Positions 7,084-14,136 are shown, counted from the stretch's first letter. The stretch is DNA of 14,136 bases from Actinomycetota bacterium (GCA_013151655.1 JAADHX010000366.1:1-14136), one strand, 5' to 3'. The notes: a model not told the origin generated them from the sequence alone. Translations and numbers: made by a program.

Positions 7084-7089
7084 AACCTA
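7084..7089 (-). promoter_or_regulatory. Candidate leaderless -10 box TAGGTT
   Basis: On the minus strand TAGGTT reads from 7089 to 7084, exactly -12 to -7 if transcription starts at the A of ATG 7077. This matches the TAnnnT leaderless arrangement, and no Shine-Dalgarno sequence precedes that ATG. It lies in the 36-bp gap that also holds the ribosome site of the opposing GH26-like gene. Confidence 0.42.
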
Positions 7090-7099
7090 CCCGACAACT

Positions 7100-7104
7100 G
7101 AAGG
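7100..7104 (+). promoter_or_regulatory. Ribosome binding site GAAGG for the GH26-like lipoprotein gene
   Basis: GAAGG ends 9 nt before ATG 7114 and supports that start. Because the gap to the divergent gene is only 36 bp, the promoter of this gene must lie at least partly inside the coding region of the opposing gene. Confidence 0.55.
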
Positions 7105-7113
7105 CTTTGATCA

Positions 7114-8181
7114 ATGAAACGTTGCATCGTCGCCTTGGTGCTCGTGTTTTCACTGATTGCTACGGCTTGTAGCAGCACGACTGGTAACTCCTCGACGTCG
7201 AGTTCCTCGCCCGATACCGCGCCTCCACCAACGGCTGGTGTTTCGCCGTCTACCTCGACCATCCCGGGTACCCCCGATGAGACTTCAGTTGGTGCCGGCG
7301 GCGGCGAGGCCGGCCTGGCTCTGTTAGGAGCGTGGGTCGGACCCCGCGATGGCTTTGGCGACGAGGCCAGGCGGCAGGCGATTCTCGACCACGAAGAAGC
7401 GATTGGCCGCAAGCTTGGGCTGGTGAACGAGTTCTTCCGCTTCGACCTCGAGTGGTCGATGGATCGGCTCCGCTGGCACCTAGATCGCGGCACTGGCCTA
7501 ATGATTTCGTGGAACGGAGCGCCGGCAACCTCGATCCTCGACGGTTCGTCGGACGACCTCATCCGTCAGCGCGCCGTGTGGACCCGCGAACTGGACGAGC
7601 CCCTTCTGCTCAGGTTCTTCTGGGAACCCGATGCGGCCAAGGGCGAACGCTGGGGTTATCACGACAACCCTGCGCTGTACGAAGAAGTCTGGCGATACGT
7701 GCGGGCGATCTTCGACGAAGAAGGCGTGACTAATGCTAAATGGGTGTGGACACCAACGACGTGGCACTTCGGTACCGGCTTCGCTCCAATGTTCTATCCG
7801 GGCGACGATGTCGTCGACGTCATCGGGGCCGACGGCTACCTGTGGGCGCCCTGCCGCGGCAGCATCGAAACTGCCGAGGAGGTCTTCGGGCCATTCCTGG
7901 CCTGGGCGAAAGATCGCCCGCAACCCATTCTTGTGGCCGAATGGGGGGCCGCCCTCGACAACGGTGACGGTTCGAAGCAGCAGTTCTTCGATGCGGTGCT
8001 CGACCTGTTCGGCCCGATGGACCGCCTTCTTGGTTTAGTTGTGTTCGACGCAATCGACCCCAACAACGAGCGTTGCGATATGCGAATCGATTCCGATGCA
8101 ACATCGCTTGAGGCTTATCGTCGCCTAGCGAACGACCCGAGGTTTGGGGCCACGGCAGCGCTGATCGCCGAGCTTGGTTGA
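7114..8181 (+). CDS. GH26-like glycoside hydrolase lipoprotein
   Basis: This 355-residue secreted lipoprotein has a basic start (MKRC), a hydrophobic core (IVALVLVFSLIATA) and a lipobox Cys at C19 (IATAC). A Ser/Thr/Pro linker runs to about residue 65. The rest looks like a TIM-barrel hydrolase of the GH26 (beta-mannanase-like) group: LGAWVGPRDGF near the start, LMISWNGAP, RFFWEPD with probable acid/base E171, WVWTPTTWHF, VDVIGADGYLW, and ILVAEWGAA with probable nucleophile E276. Family members cut beta-mannans or related beta-glycans; the true substrate here is unknown. It would act on the outer face of the membrane. It is tail-to-tail with the polysaccharide operon, with 2 bp between stop codons, which suggests it trims or releases that polymer; this is inference. 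The start is supported by GAAGG at 7100-7104. Confidence 0.88.
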   Translation: MKRCIVALVLVFSLIATACSSTTGNSSTSSSSPDTAPPPTAGVSPSTSTIPGTPDETSVGAGGGEAGLALLGAWVGPRDGFGDEARRQAILDHEEAIGRKLGLVNEFFRFDLEWSMDRLRWHLDRGTGLMISWNGAPATSILDGSSDDLIRQRAVWTRELDEPLLLRFFWEPDAAKGERWGYHDNPALYEEVWRYVRAIFDEEGVTNAKWVWTPTTWHFGTGFAPMFYPGDDVVDVIGADGYLWAPCRGSIETAEEVFGPFLAWAKDRPQPILVAEWGAALDNGDGSKQQFFDAVLDLFGPMDRLLGLVVFDAIDPNNERCDMRIDSDATSLEAYRRLANDPRFGATAALIAELG

Positions 8182-8183
8182 AG

Positions 8184-9822
8184 TCAGCCTCGACGCCGTA
8201 GAGCGCTTCGTAGCTCGCTGAGCATAAGTTCGTCGCTGTTTCTGGACAGGACAGCCAGATGAACGATCCATCCGGCAATTGCCGCTGCGGTCGCCACCGC
8301 CAAAGTTGGTTCGCCGAACAAGCGCACGATCCCGGCTACTGCGCCCATGGATCCGAGCGCGGCTAGTGCAGCGATGCTGTGGGCTCGCCCGAATGGTGTT
8401 ATTCCGAGACGGCGGTACACCTGCCATAGAGGAGCCAAGTTCGTTATGAGAAGTCCGCAGGCCCAGCCAATTGCGGCTCCTGTTAACCCGTGACTTGGAA
8501 TCAAAGCGAGGTCGACGCCGATCATCACTGTAACCGCCGCGAGGTTGTTGAAGAGGCTCTGTTCACTGCCTCCGTCCATCAACAGCACGGCTTCGATGGG
8601 GCCAACCCCAGTGGCTACCAACATCGCCACACTCAAGATGGCCAGCGCGGTCGCGCCGGCCGTGTACTCCTGGCCAAACACCGTCAAGAAGCCAGCGCCT
8701 AGGGCTCCAAGAGCGATGTAACCAGGCCACACGATCGCAACCAGCCAAGCGGTGCCGGTGGTCAATAGGCGCTTGGCTTCGGCCACGTCGCCTTGACCAA
8801 GAGCGCTACTGACCAACGGCGATACCGATTGCATGATGGCACCGTTGACGAACGTCCCAGCCAGCAACAACCGACTTGTGGCGGTGTAGATCGCGGCCAC
8901 TCCCGTTCCGGCCAAAGCCGCCACCAGCACGATGTCTGACCACCGCAACACAACGGCCAGGATAGAAGTGAGCGCCTGGGGCGTCGTGAACTCCCAGTAC
9001 GTCGCGTCCTCGGTTTTGGCTTCGGCTGCGGGGGCCCGAGAAGCCAACAGTTCGGCCAGGTGCGGAAGCACGACCGGGTCGGAGACATTTGTAGCCTTGA
9101 ACTCTGGATTCTGTTTGGGTGCACGCCGCGCGATCCACCACCAGGAACCAACAAAAGAGGGCACAAAGGCCAGAGCCCACGCCAGTGCCATTCCACCGGC
9201 GGAAGCGCCGACTAGTGCAGCGACTGACACCAAGACCACTTGGCTCAAGGGTCTAATAATGCGGTCAAGGACCGCAGTTGGCACCATTGTCGCCAACCCT
9301 CGGGTGGCAGCAAGAGCAACCGCTGCCATGGTGGCCAACGGAACCAACAGGCCAACACCAAGGAGCGCGGATGCCACTTGTCCACCTTCGGTGCCGTCGC
9401 TTAACCAATCGCCGAGGTTGTGGCGGGAGGCCACAATTACGACAGCTGCTAGCAGGCCAGCGCCCGCCCGCCGCTGGGACGGCCGCGCCGCGCAGCAGTC
9501 GGCGGGCCGAACGAGGATCTCTGGCGACGTACCGAACGAGCCCAACTTCGGCCCCGAGGGTCGCGACGAGGTAGGCGATGTTGAACACGGCCGTAGCTAC
9601 GAAGACTGCACCGCTAGCGCGTGTGTCGACAGACCCTCTGGCGATGATGACGGCGACAACAAAGGCTGCTGTTCCGTTGACGGCGCTGCCGGCCACGGCA
9701 ATGAGCCCGCTGCGGGCAAGGGTGCGCGCGGTTCGGCCCTTGTCGGACTCGGCGGCTGGGCCCACACCGTTCCCGGGCTGGTGAGCGGCTTTGGGATCGA
9801 TGGCCGGATCGGTAGTAGCCAC
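8184..9822 (-). CDS. Wzx/MATE-like polysaccharide flippase, interrupted by one frameshift
   Basis: This is a multi-pass membrane transporter of the MVF/polysaccharide-export superfamily that would flip lipid-linked repeat units across the membrane. The N-terminal part reads from GTG 9822: a cytoplasmic tail of about 38 residues, the first helices (SGLIAVAGSAVNGTAAFVVA and VFVATAVFNIAYLVATLGAE), then GLVRYVARDPRSARRLLRG. At about 9461-9475 the hydrophobic reading moves by one base and continues as GAGLLAAVVIV through many helices, including FVNGAIMQSVSPLVSSALGQ, to TGA 8184. Skipping one G in the run joins the halves into about 545 residues, a reasonable length for the family. As written the N-terminal frame would end at 9265. 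Either the base is an assembly error or the gene is broken. GTG 9822 lies 3 bp after the kinase-sulfotransferase stop, so it is the last gene of the operon. Confidence 0.85.
9461..9475 (-). other. Frameshift site in flippase gene (GC-rich GGGCGGGC run)
   Basis: On the minus strand this stretch reads AGCGGCGGGCGGGCG. Upstream, the transporter's membrane helices are in the frame of GTG 9822; downstream they are in the +1 frame. Removing one G from the second GGG restores a continuous protein (A-A-G-G-A-G-L). The GC-rich tandem GGGC is a typical place for a base-calling or replication slip. Confidence 0.75.
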
Positions 9823-9825
9823 CGC

Positions 9826-12009
9826 CTAACGCCAGAGTTCGTCGAGTCCGAGCCTGTCGGCTACCCAAGCGTCAGATTCGGCGAACGTGTCCGTCAGTTG
9901 TTGCTTCAGCCCGGGATCCATCGATGAGTACTGCCGAGCGTTGTAATGAGGGAACGACACCTTCCCCATTAGCGGGATACCGAGGAACCTGAGAATCGAG
10001 TCGACGGTGGTTCGGGGGTCGACCTCGAGATCCTGGGTACGAACTACTTTGACGTTTTGCTGACCGAACAACTTGTCGTACCGGCGGATCTGTTCCGCGT
10101 ACTGACCTCTGCCGACATATGAGTGGTGTTGGTGGGCGTAGCTCACATATCCGGGTTCGGACGCCAGCCGATCGATCTCGCCTCGCATGCGATCCGATTC
10201 GGCCTCGATGGCAGCCCCGAAGTCGAGGTTCTCGAATCCGCGTTTCACTTCGTGGTTGTGGTGAGAGAGCGCCCGTCCCACGGGGTCTCTTACTAGGACC
10301 AGAACGCGCGCATCGGGTGTCAGATCGTGAATGCGAGCGGGTATGAACGGGTGGAACAGGTAGTAAGGCGATGCTTCGACCACCGACTGCTCGACGCCGT
10401 TGTATCGCTTCGCCAACCGTACTGCTCGGCGCGTTGGGAAGTGGGAGCGATACCAGTCGGCACCGCGCTCGTAGTTGGTGTCGTAGTAATGGACGCCCTT
10501 TTCGAGGGTTGGTCCGGTCACGGACCGGTTCTGAGTCAGGTATCGAAACAACGAGGTTGTGCCACAACGCTGGCCGCCCACGATGTAGGTGTTCGGTAGA
10601 ACACGGTGCGATGCGGTGGCCCGCCCCACGGCCTTCGCCGACGATTTGATCAGCTGGCGGGCCGGTGCAGGCACTCCGGGCCCGCCCAACATTCTGCGAG
10701 TGAACACGCGACTCTTTCCTGGCGTAGCTGGATGTCGGTCGAGGCGTCGATCCTCGGTTGGGTCGCCGACGCGAGGAACCAGGTACTCCAACTCGACGAC
10801 GAGATCGGCGCGGGTGTTCGCAAGGGTCGTGTCGTCGGCGATCGACGTCTCGCCGAAGCGAAGGGTCAGCTCCACCAAATACAGCACAGCAATCAGCTCG
10901 TGGTCTTCGCCAGCGACGCCAAGTTCGGTCAGGAGTGCCGGGACCGCTTGGCGAACCGCGTCGATGCCATCGGCTACAGACTGCCCCGAAGCGTGGAACG
11001 CCTCTTGGAAGTTGTAGTGAATGATGTCGAGGCCGATGGGCGCGTCGTTGCGACTCCGTTCCCAGTCCCACACACCGAGCCGATGTCCGACTCGGCGCAT
11101 GTTCCATGGGGCCCAGTCGCCGTGGGAGCTTCCGAACACTAGGCGGCGGTCGCCGTGTAGCTCGATGCAGCGTTCGAAGACTACGGCCAGATCGGTCGCA
11201 ACTGGGCCCAAATCGGCGATGCGTCTGCGCTGGACCTTCGTCCACTCAGCCGACCTGAGCGCAGCCGTCGCCGGAGTGGTCATGGCGGCGATGTCGCGGG
11301 CTGCGTCCAGCAGAAGGGATGTACTAGCGTCGGCTGGGCCGTCATGGACTACCGGCGCGGTGACCAGCACCGACAACCCGCGCCAATGACCGGAGTGCAG
11401 AACCTTCGGCGCGGCGACGTGTTGCAACCTCGGGAGCTTGTCGAGCGCAGCGACTTCGTGATCGACCATAGCCCGCGTCGAGTCATCCCAGCCGACCTTG
11501 GCGTATGCGACCAGCTGTCCGCTGTGGTCCATGAGTTGCAGGACTGGCTTTCGATTCGGACGCAGTGGGCCCACCGTGACACCGATGCACAACTCGTGAC
11601 CATCGATGGCGGCCTCAAGATGTTCTCGCAAGGTCGTTGGCGTGGACCCATCGGGTAGAGCATGGTCGGAGTGCGGGCGGCTGATGATGACGTCTGGGCC
11701 AAGTGCCAACTGGTCGGCACCAATCAGGGCGGCTTGGGCCGACACTCGCCTGGCGATCGAGCCGAGCTTGCCCGAGCGTTCGGCAGACCTCTGAAGCACC
11801 GAGTGCCGTACTCGGTTTGAGCCGCCGCTGACTAGCAGACGTGGTTCTCTGATCGACGGGTAGACCGTAAACCGATCGATTTCGACGTGGCCGTCTGGCA
11901 ACTCGCCCGTCGATACCACGAACGCGTCGTCGTTGCCTCGCAGAATGTCAAGTATCCAGTCGAGCTGGTCGTTGAGTTTGTTTGGCTGTTTCGTCTGAGC
12001 CGCGGTCAC
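9826..12009 (-). CDS. Fusion of APH-like kinase domain and PAPS-dependent sulfotransferase
   Basis: This 727-residue protein has two catalytic domains. Residues about 150-400 form an APH/choline-kinase-like phosphotransferase: ATP-binding K171 (VAYAKVGW) and E185, then the Brenner motif HGDWAPWN with D298 and N303, and metal-binding D315 (VWDWE). Residues about 440-727 form a sulfotransferase: the 5'-PSB loop GGQRCGTTSL (478-487), the 3'-phosphate motif R574...S582 (LVLVRDPVGRALSHH), and GVHYYDTNY, typical of Sulfotransfer_1/3 proteins acting on glycans. Residues 1-150 are unassigned. GTG 12009 overlaps the polymerase stop as GTGA, with GAGGA 4 nt upstream. The open frame continues 5' to 12402, but that part is antisense-free shadow over the polymerase gene. 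The expected role is phosphorylation and sulfation of the polysaccharide or a precursor. I recall such kinase genes as separate neighbours of sulfotransferases in actinobacterial polysaccharide clusters; here they are one chain. Confidence 0.9.
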   Translation of the reverse strand: MTAAQTKQPNKLNDQLDWILDILRGNDDAFVVSTGELPDGHVEIDRFTVYPSIREPRLLVSGGSNRVRHSVLQRSAERSGKLGSIARRVSAQAALIGADQLALGPDVIISRPHSDHALPDGSTPTTLREHLEAAIDGHELCIGVTVGPLRPNRKPVLQLMDHSGQLVAYAKVGWDDSTRAMVDHEVAALDKLPRLQHVAAPKVLHSGHWRGLSVLVTAPVVHDGPADASTSLLLDAARDIAAMTTPATAALRSAEWTKVQRRRIADLGPVATDLAVVFERCIELHGDRRLVFGSSHGDWAPWNMRRVGHRLGVWDWERSRNDAPIGLDIIHYNFQEAFHASGQSVADGIDAVRQAVPALLTELGVAGEDHELIAVLYLVELTLRFGETSIADDTTLANTRADLVVELEYLVPRVGDPTEDRRLDRHPATPGKSRVFTRRMLGGPGVPAPARQLIKSSAKAVGRATASHRVLPNTYIVGGQRCGTTSLFRYLTQNRSVTGPTLEKGVHYYDTNYERGADWYRSHFPTRRAVRLAKRYNGVEQSVVEASPYYLFHPFIPARIHDLTPDARVLVLVRDPVGRALSHHNHEVKRGFENLDFGAAIEAESDRMRGEIDRLASEPGYVSYAHQHHSYVGRGQYAEQIRRYDKLFGQQNVKVVRTQDLEVDPRTTVDSILRFLGIPLMGKVSFPHYNARQYSSMDPGLKQQLTDTFAESDAWVADRLGLDELWR
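10705..10720 (-). promoter_or_regulatory. Internal ribosome site and GTG start ahead of the sulfotransferase domain
   Basis: On the minus strand AGGAAAGAG (10720 to 10712) is followed 4 nt later by an in-frame GTG (10707 to 10705, codon 435). The AGGA core is about 9 nt from that GTG, a good spacing. A product from here would be a 293-residue stand-alone sulfotransferase. ATG 10692 (codon 440) is a second possible start. The site lies exactly at the domain boundary, which makes a chance match less likely, but this is sequence-only evidence. Confidence 0.4.
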
Positions 12010-13319
12010 ACAGTCCTCACAAGGGTTCGTGTATCCGTCGGTTGCGAGGGTGATAGTTGTGAGGCCCCGCCGACTACGGGGTCGACGTCGTGGCTGCTCG
12101 ATGGGCGCGGAACTCCCCTGAGGGCGGTTCCGGCCGCGAGCATGATCACAAAAATCGGTTGGTTCAAGATGTCGTAAAACCACATCATCACGGGCACTAG
12201 GGCCACGGTGACGTGTAACCAAACACCGGCGCGGTCTTGCCCCTGGAGGCTTCGCCTTGCGATGCTCAAACTGAAGGCCACGAACAACAATGCACCGGGA
12301 ATCCCATGGCTGTAGAGCACTGTCCAGAACTGGCCGTGAGTGCCAACGGCCGGTTTGTTTGGCTCGTCTTCGTTGACTCGCGGCGCGCCAAACCCGATCC
12401 ATGGTGAGTCTTGGATCTGGTCGATTGTCTGTTCATAGATGGTCAAGCGACTGTTGTTGCTGTGGTCGTTCGCGAGCCTCGCGGCGATAAGCCCGCCGAG
12501 TGGCGAAGCGACGGTGAGCACTAGGCAAACCAAGCCCGCTGCCAGCAGAGCTCGGAGGTACTTCGTGTCGCCCCGTGTAGCCAGCAGGATGGTGCCGTAG
12601 ATGGTGCCGACGATGATCGCTATCCAGAGGCCGCGGTTGACCGAGATGATGATGGGGACGAATGCAACCAGCGCCAGCAGTGTGATGCAACTCTGCCAAC
12701 GTTTGCCGAGGACGCCCCATGCCGCGATGACCATTGGTGCCAAAAAGCCGAGCCCAGACCCCCACTCGTTGGTAAATACGAATGGTGCTGTGGGTCTTGG
12801 CAGAGATGGCCCCAAGAAGTCCTGACTCTGAGCGAAGGTGGGCCTAACAAGTTGTTGGGCTAACGGATTCTCGAGGACTGGTCCAGGTAGTAGGTACTCC
12901 ATTGGCGACGTAAAGCGAAGATCGCCGACGATGAATGCCGCGTACCCGCCGACGATGGCGTAGAAGAAGTAGAGCGTGGCCAGCTTGAGCACTCGGGCCC
13001 GCGGGAGTTCTTCTTCGCTCAAGTTGTAGATGTAGAGGAAAAGTATGGCCGCGGCGAAGTACAGCGCCACGCGATAGCCGACGCTAATGAGCCTTAGCCC
13101 TTCGGCTTGGCTGGCCGATACCAGCACCCAACCAAGGAACAACAACAACAACCCGAATCCGGGCGGAGCCTTGATCGGGGTGCGCCGAAACAGCGTCCAC
13201 GCCATCGGAACAGACGCGATGATCCAGATGAACGACGCAGTGCCGAGAGCCCACCACAGAGGCATACCCGCAATTGTGGCGGTAAGGATCCACGATGGTT
13301 GTCTGGCGCGGAACAGCAT
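12006..13319 (-). CDS. O-antigen ligase/polymerase (Wzy_C-type) membrane protein
   Basis: This 437-residue polytopic membrane protein has about ten or more hydrophobic segments, for example PPGFGLLLLFLGWVLVSA, RVALYFAAAILFLYIYN and CITLLALVAFVPIIIS. It fits the Wzy/WaaL O-antigen ligase family, which joins lipid-linked glycan units to each other or to an acceptor at the outer face of the membrane. The Wzy_C signature is visible: NRGLWIA in a helix turn, then a large loop with SRLTIYEQTI (R291), SPWIGFG and VGTHGQFWTVLYSHGIPG with H328 and H338. Polymerase or ligase cannot be told apart from sequence alone. ATG 13319 lies 2 bp after the glycosyltransferase stop, and the gene's TGA overlaps the next start as GTGA, so translation is coupled on both sides. 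The last 35 residues are a hydrophilic Ser/Pro/Asp tail. Confidence 0.92.
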   Translation of the reverse strand: MLFRARQPSWILTATIAGMPLWWALGTASFIWIIASVPMAWTLFRRTPIKAPPGFGLLLLFLGWVLVSASQAEGLRLISVGYRVALYFAAAILFLYIYNLSEEELPRARVLKLATLYFFYAIVGGYAAFIVGDLRFTSPMEYLLPGPVLENPLAQQLVRPTFAQSQDFLGPSLPRPTAPFVFTNEWGSGLGFLAPMVIAAWGVLGKRWQSCITLLALVAFVPIIISVNRGLWIAIIVGTIYGTILLATRGDTKYLRALLAAGLVCLVLTVASPLGGLIAARLANDHSNNSRLTIYEQTIDQIQDSPWIGFGAPRVNEDEPNKPAVGTHGQFWTVLYSHGIPGALLFVAFSLSIARRSLQGQDRAGVWLHVTVALVPVMMWFYDILNQPIFVIMLAAGTALRGVPRPSSSHDVDPVVGGASQLSPSQPTDTRTLVRTV

Positions 13320-13321
13320 CG

Positions 13322-14136
13322 CTAGATGCCTCGACCTCGACGCTGAATGAACGCTACGACGCGGTCAGCCGAAACAATGCCGGTCGATACGAGCAACGCC
13401 AAATAGGCGCGGCCTTCGCGCCACGATGAACGCATTGTTGACTTCGCCCAATGTCTCGCGTCGGACTTGTTGCCAATCGCCGCGTGAGCGAACGCGATCT
13501 GGCCTTGCACCCTAGCGAGCCCGGTGGGTTCGGTTTGGAACTCTGGATAGGCGTCAAGTAGATATGTCAGTGCATCGATGCGGGTTTGCCAGTTTTCGAT
13601 GAAGAAGCTTGCGGTGTGCCACAAAACGGTAGTTGTCGCCTCTGGAGCGACCTCGATCGGTTTGACCTTCGCGGCTCTAAGCAGATACTCGTAGTCCTCC
13701 GCATAGGCGCCTGGGAGTGCCTCATCGACGTAGCCGATCTCGTCCAACAACGAGCGACAGAACAAGAACGTCGACGGATGTGCTTCGGTGATTCGTGAAC
13801 GCAGCAGATCATCGAAGTGAATTGGGTTCATGTCTGGCGAACGGCGGGTGACGGTGTCTTCGTAGTGCACTTCGATTGAGCCGACGGCCATTAGGCGGCC
13901 AGAGGCAGTGAGTGCTGCCACCTGGTGCGACAGCTTGTCGGGAGACCAGGTGTCGTCGTCGTCGCAGAAGGCTACGTAGTACGAGGTAGCGAGATCGATT
14001 CCGGTATTTCGAGCTCCGGCTAGTCCAGGTTTGCGACCGTTCACGACCACCTTCACCGGGCGCGATGCGTCGTCGGATTCGAGTGAGACGTCGGGATCAG
14101 AATGATCAAAGACCACGATTGCTTCGATGACGCCCG
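13322..14136 (-). CDS. Family 2 glycosyltransferase (partial, N-terminus beyond window)
   Basis: The frame is open through the right edge, and the first visible residues (GVIEAIVVFDHSDPD) are already the GT2 beta-strand that normally lies near residue 30-40, so a short N-terminal part is missing. GTG 14116 is an internal codon, not the start. The GT-A core is clear: PGLAGARNTGIDLA, then VAFCDDDDTW, where the Asp run (13952-13963) is the metal- and UDP-binding DxD. Further on come ITEAHPSTFLFCRSLL and AEDYEYLLRA, matching the acceptor site and the conserved E-D motif. It would add a sugar from an NDP-sugar to a growing lipid-linked oligosaccharide at the inner face of the membrane; donor and acceptor are unknown. 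The stop is 2 bp from the polymerase gene, and this gene is the first visible member of the operon. Confidence 0.92.
   Translation of the reverse strand, partial: GVIEAIVVFDHSDPDVSLESDDASRPVKVVVNGRKPGLAGARNTGIDLATSYYVAFCDDDDTWSPDKLSHQVAALTASGRLMAVGSIEVHYEDTVTRRSPDMNPIHFDDLLRSRITEAHPSTFLFCRSLLDEIGYVDEALPGAYAEDYEYLLRAAKVKPIEVAPEATTTVLWHTASFFIENWQTRIDALTYLLDAYPEFQTEPTGLARVQGQIAFAHAAIGNKSDARHWAKSTMRSSWREGRAYLALLVSTGIVSADRVVAFIQRRGRGI

Noticed and set aside
9265..9460. Continuation of the flippase N-terminal frame as a separate 185-residue protein
   Set aside because: After the frameshift site the translation turns Arg/Cys/Trp-rich (GGRWPASSCRNCG) and loses hydrophobic helices, while the other frame resumes them.
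9460..9545. Independent start at TTG 9545 for the downstream flippase frame
   Set aside because: The first 25 residues in that frame are hydrophilic and overlap the real N-terminal coding sequence, with no ribosome site. The frame becomes transporter-like only after the frameshift point.
8932..9927. 331-codon open frame on the plus strand
   Set aside because: It lies antisense to the flippase gene and the end of the sulfotransferase. Its translation is low-complexity Ala/Thr/Gly-rich with no motif, while the minus strand encodes clear membrane helices. It is a GC-rich shadow.
10589..11142. Several 90-180 codon plus-strand frames over the kinase-sulfotransferase gene
   Set aside because: They are antisense to a protein with intact catalytic motifs, and none shows a recognisable domain or ribosome site.
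12010..12402. N-terminal extension of the kinase-sulfotransferase frame by 131 codons
   Set aside because: This part overlaps the polymerase gene in another frame, is Arg/Pro-rich with no domain signal, and the GTGA overlap with GAGGA at 12018-12014 gives a much better start at 12009.

Overview
The window is a gene-dense stretch of chromosome (well over 90% coding, GC-rich by eye). Frequent GTG starts, tightly packed operons, two start codons with a TAnnnT box exactly where a leaderless promoter would sit, and the protein types all point to a high-GC actinobacterium. An Acidimicrobiia-type (Ilumatobacter-like) aquatic lineage is my best guess; that is inference, because no rRNA or other taxonomic marker is present.

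Layout. (1) 1-784, minus: the start of a membrane-anchored protein with a long Thr/Ser/Pro/Ala stalk, running off the left edge. It is divergent from (2) 894-2735, plus: an OmpR/PhoB-type response regulator and its sensor kinase, with a candidate tandem operator in the shared gap. (3) 2796-3854, plus: a YqgE/AlgH protein and a RimJ/RimL-type acetyltransferase. (4) 3925-6721, plus: a class I aminotransferase and full-length 3-phosphoglycerate dehydrogenase (serA), 1 bp apart, preceded by a possible leaderless 10-codon upstream ORF that ends in an ATGA overlap with the aminotransferase start. (5) 6733-7077, minus: a small membrane-anchored protein with a C-terminal Cys-containing domain. It is divergent, with a 36-bp gap, from (6) 7114-8181, plus: a GH26-like glycoside hydrolase lipoprotein. 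(7) 8184-14136, minus: a polysaccharide operon read from the right edge, consisting of a GT2 glycosyltransferase (cut by the window end), a Wzy/O-antigen-ligase-like polymerase, a 727-residue fusion of an APH-like kinase domain to a sulfotransferase, and a Wzx-like flippase broken by one frameshift. Junctions are +2 bp, a 4-bp GTGA overlap and +3 bp, so the genes are probably co-transcribed and translationally coupled.

How they fit together. The minus-strand operon looks like the end of a Wzx/Wzy-dependent pathway for a surface or secreted polysaccharide that is probably sulfated. GT2 would build the lipid-linked unit, the flippase would export it, and the Wzy-like protein would polymerise or ligate it. 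The kinase-sulfotransferase fusion would modify it. The GH26-like lipoprotein, tail-to-tail with the operon (2 bp between stop codons), is a plausible trimming enzyme. The kinase-sulfotransferase fusion is the most unusual item: it physically ties a phosphotransferase to PAPS-dependent sulfation, and its gene carries an internal start site that could also yield the sulfotransferase alone.

No tRNA, rRNA, CRISPR array, insertion sequence or convincing intrinsic terminator was seen, and no gene-free stretch exceeds 110 bp.
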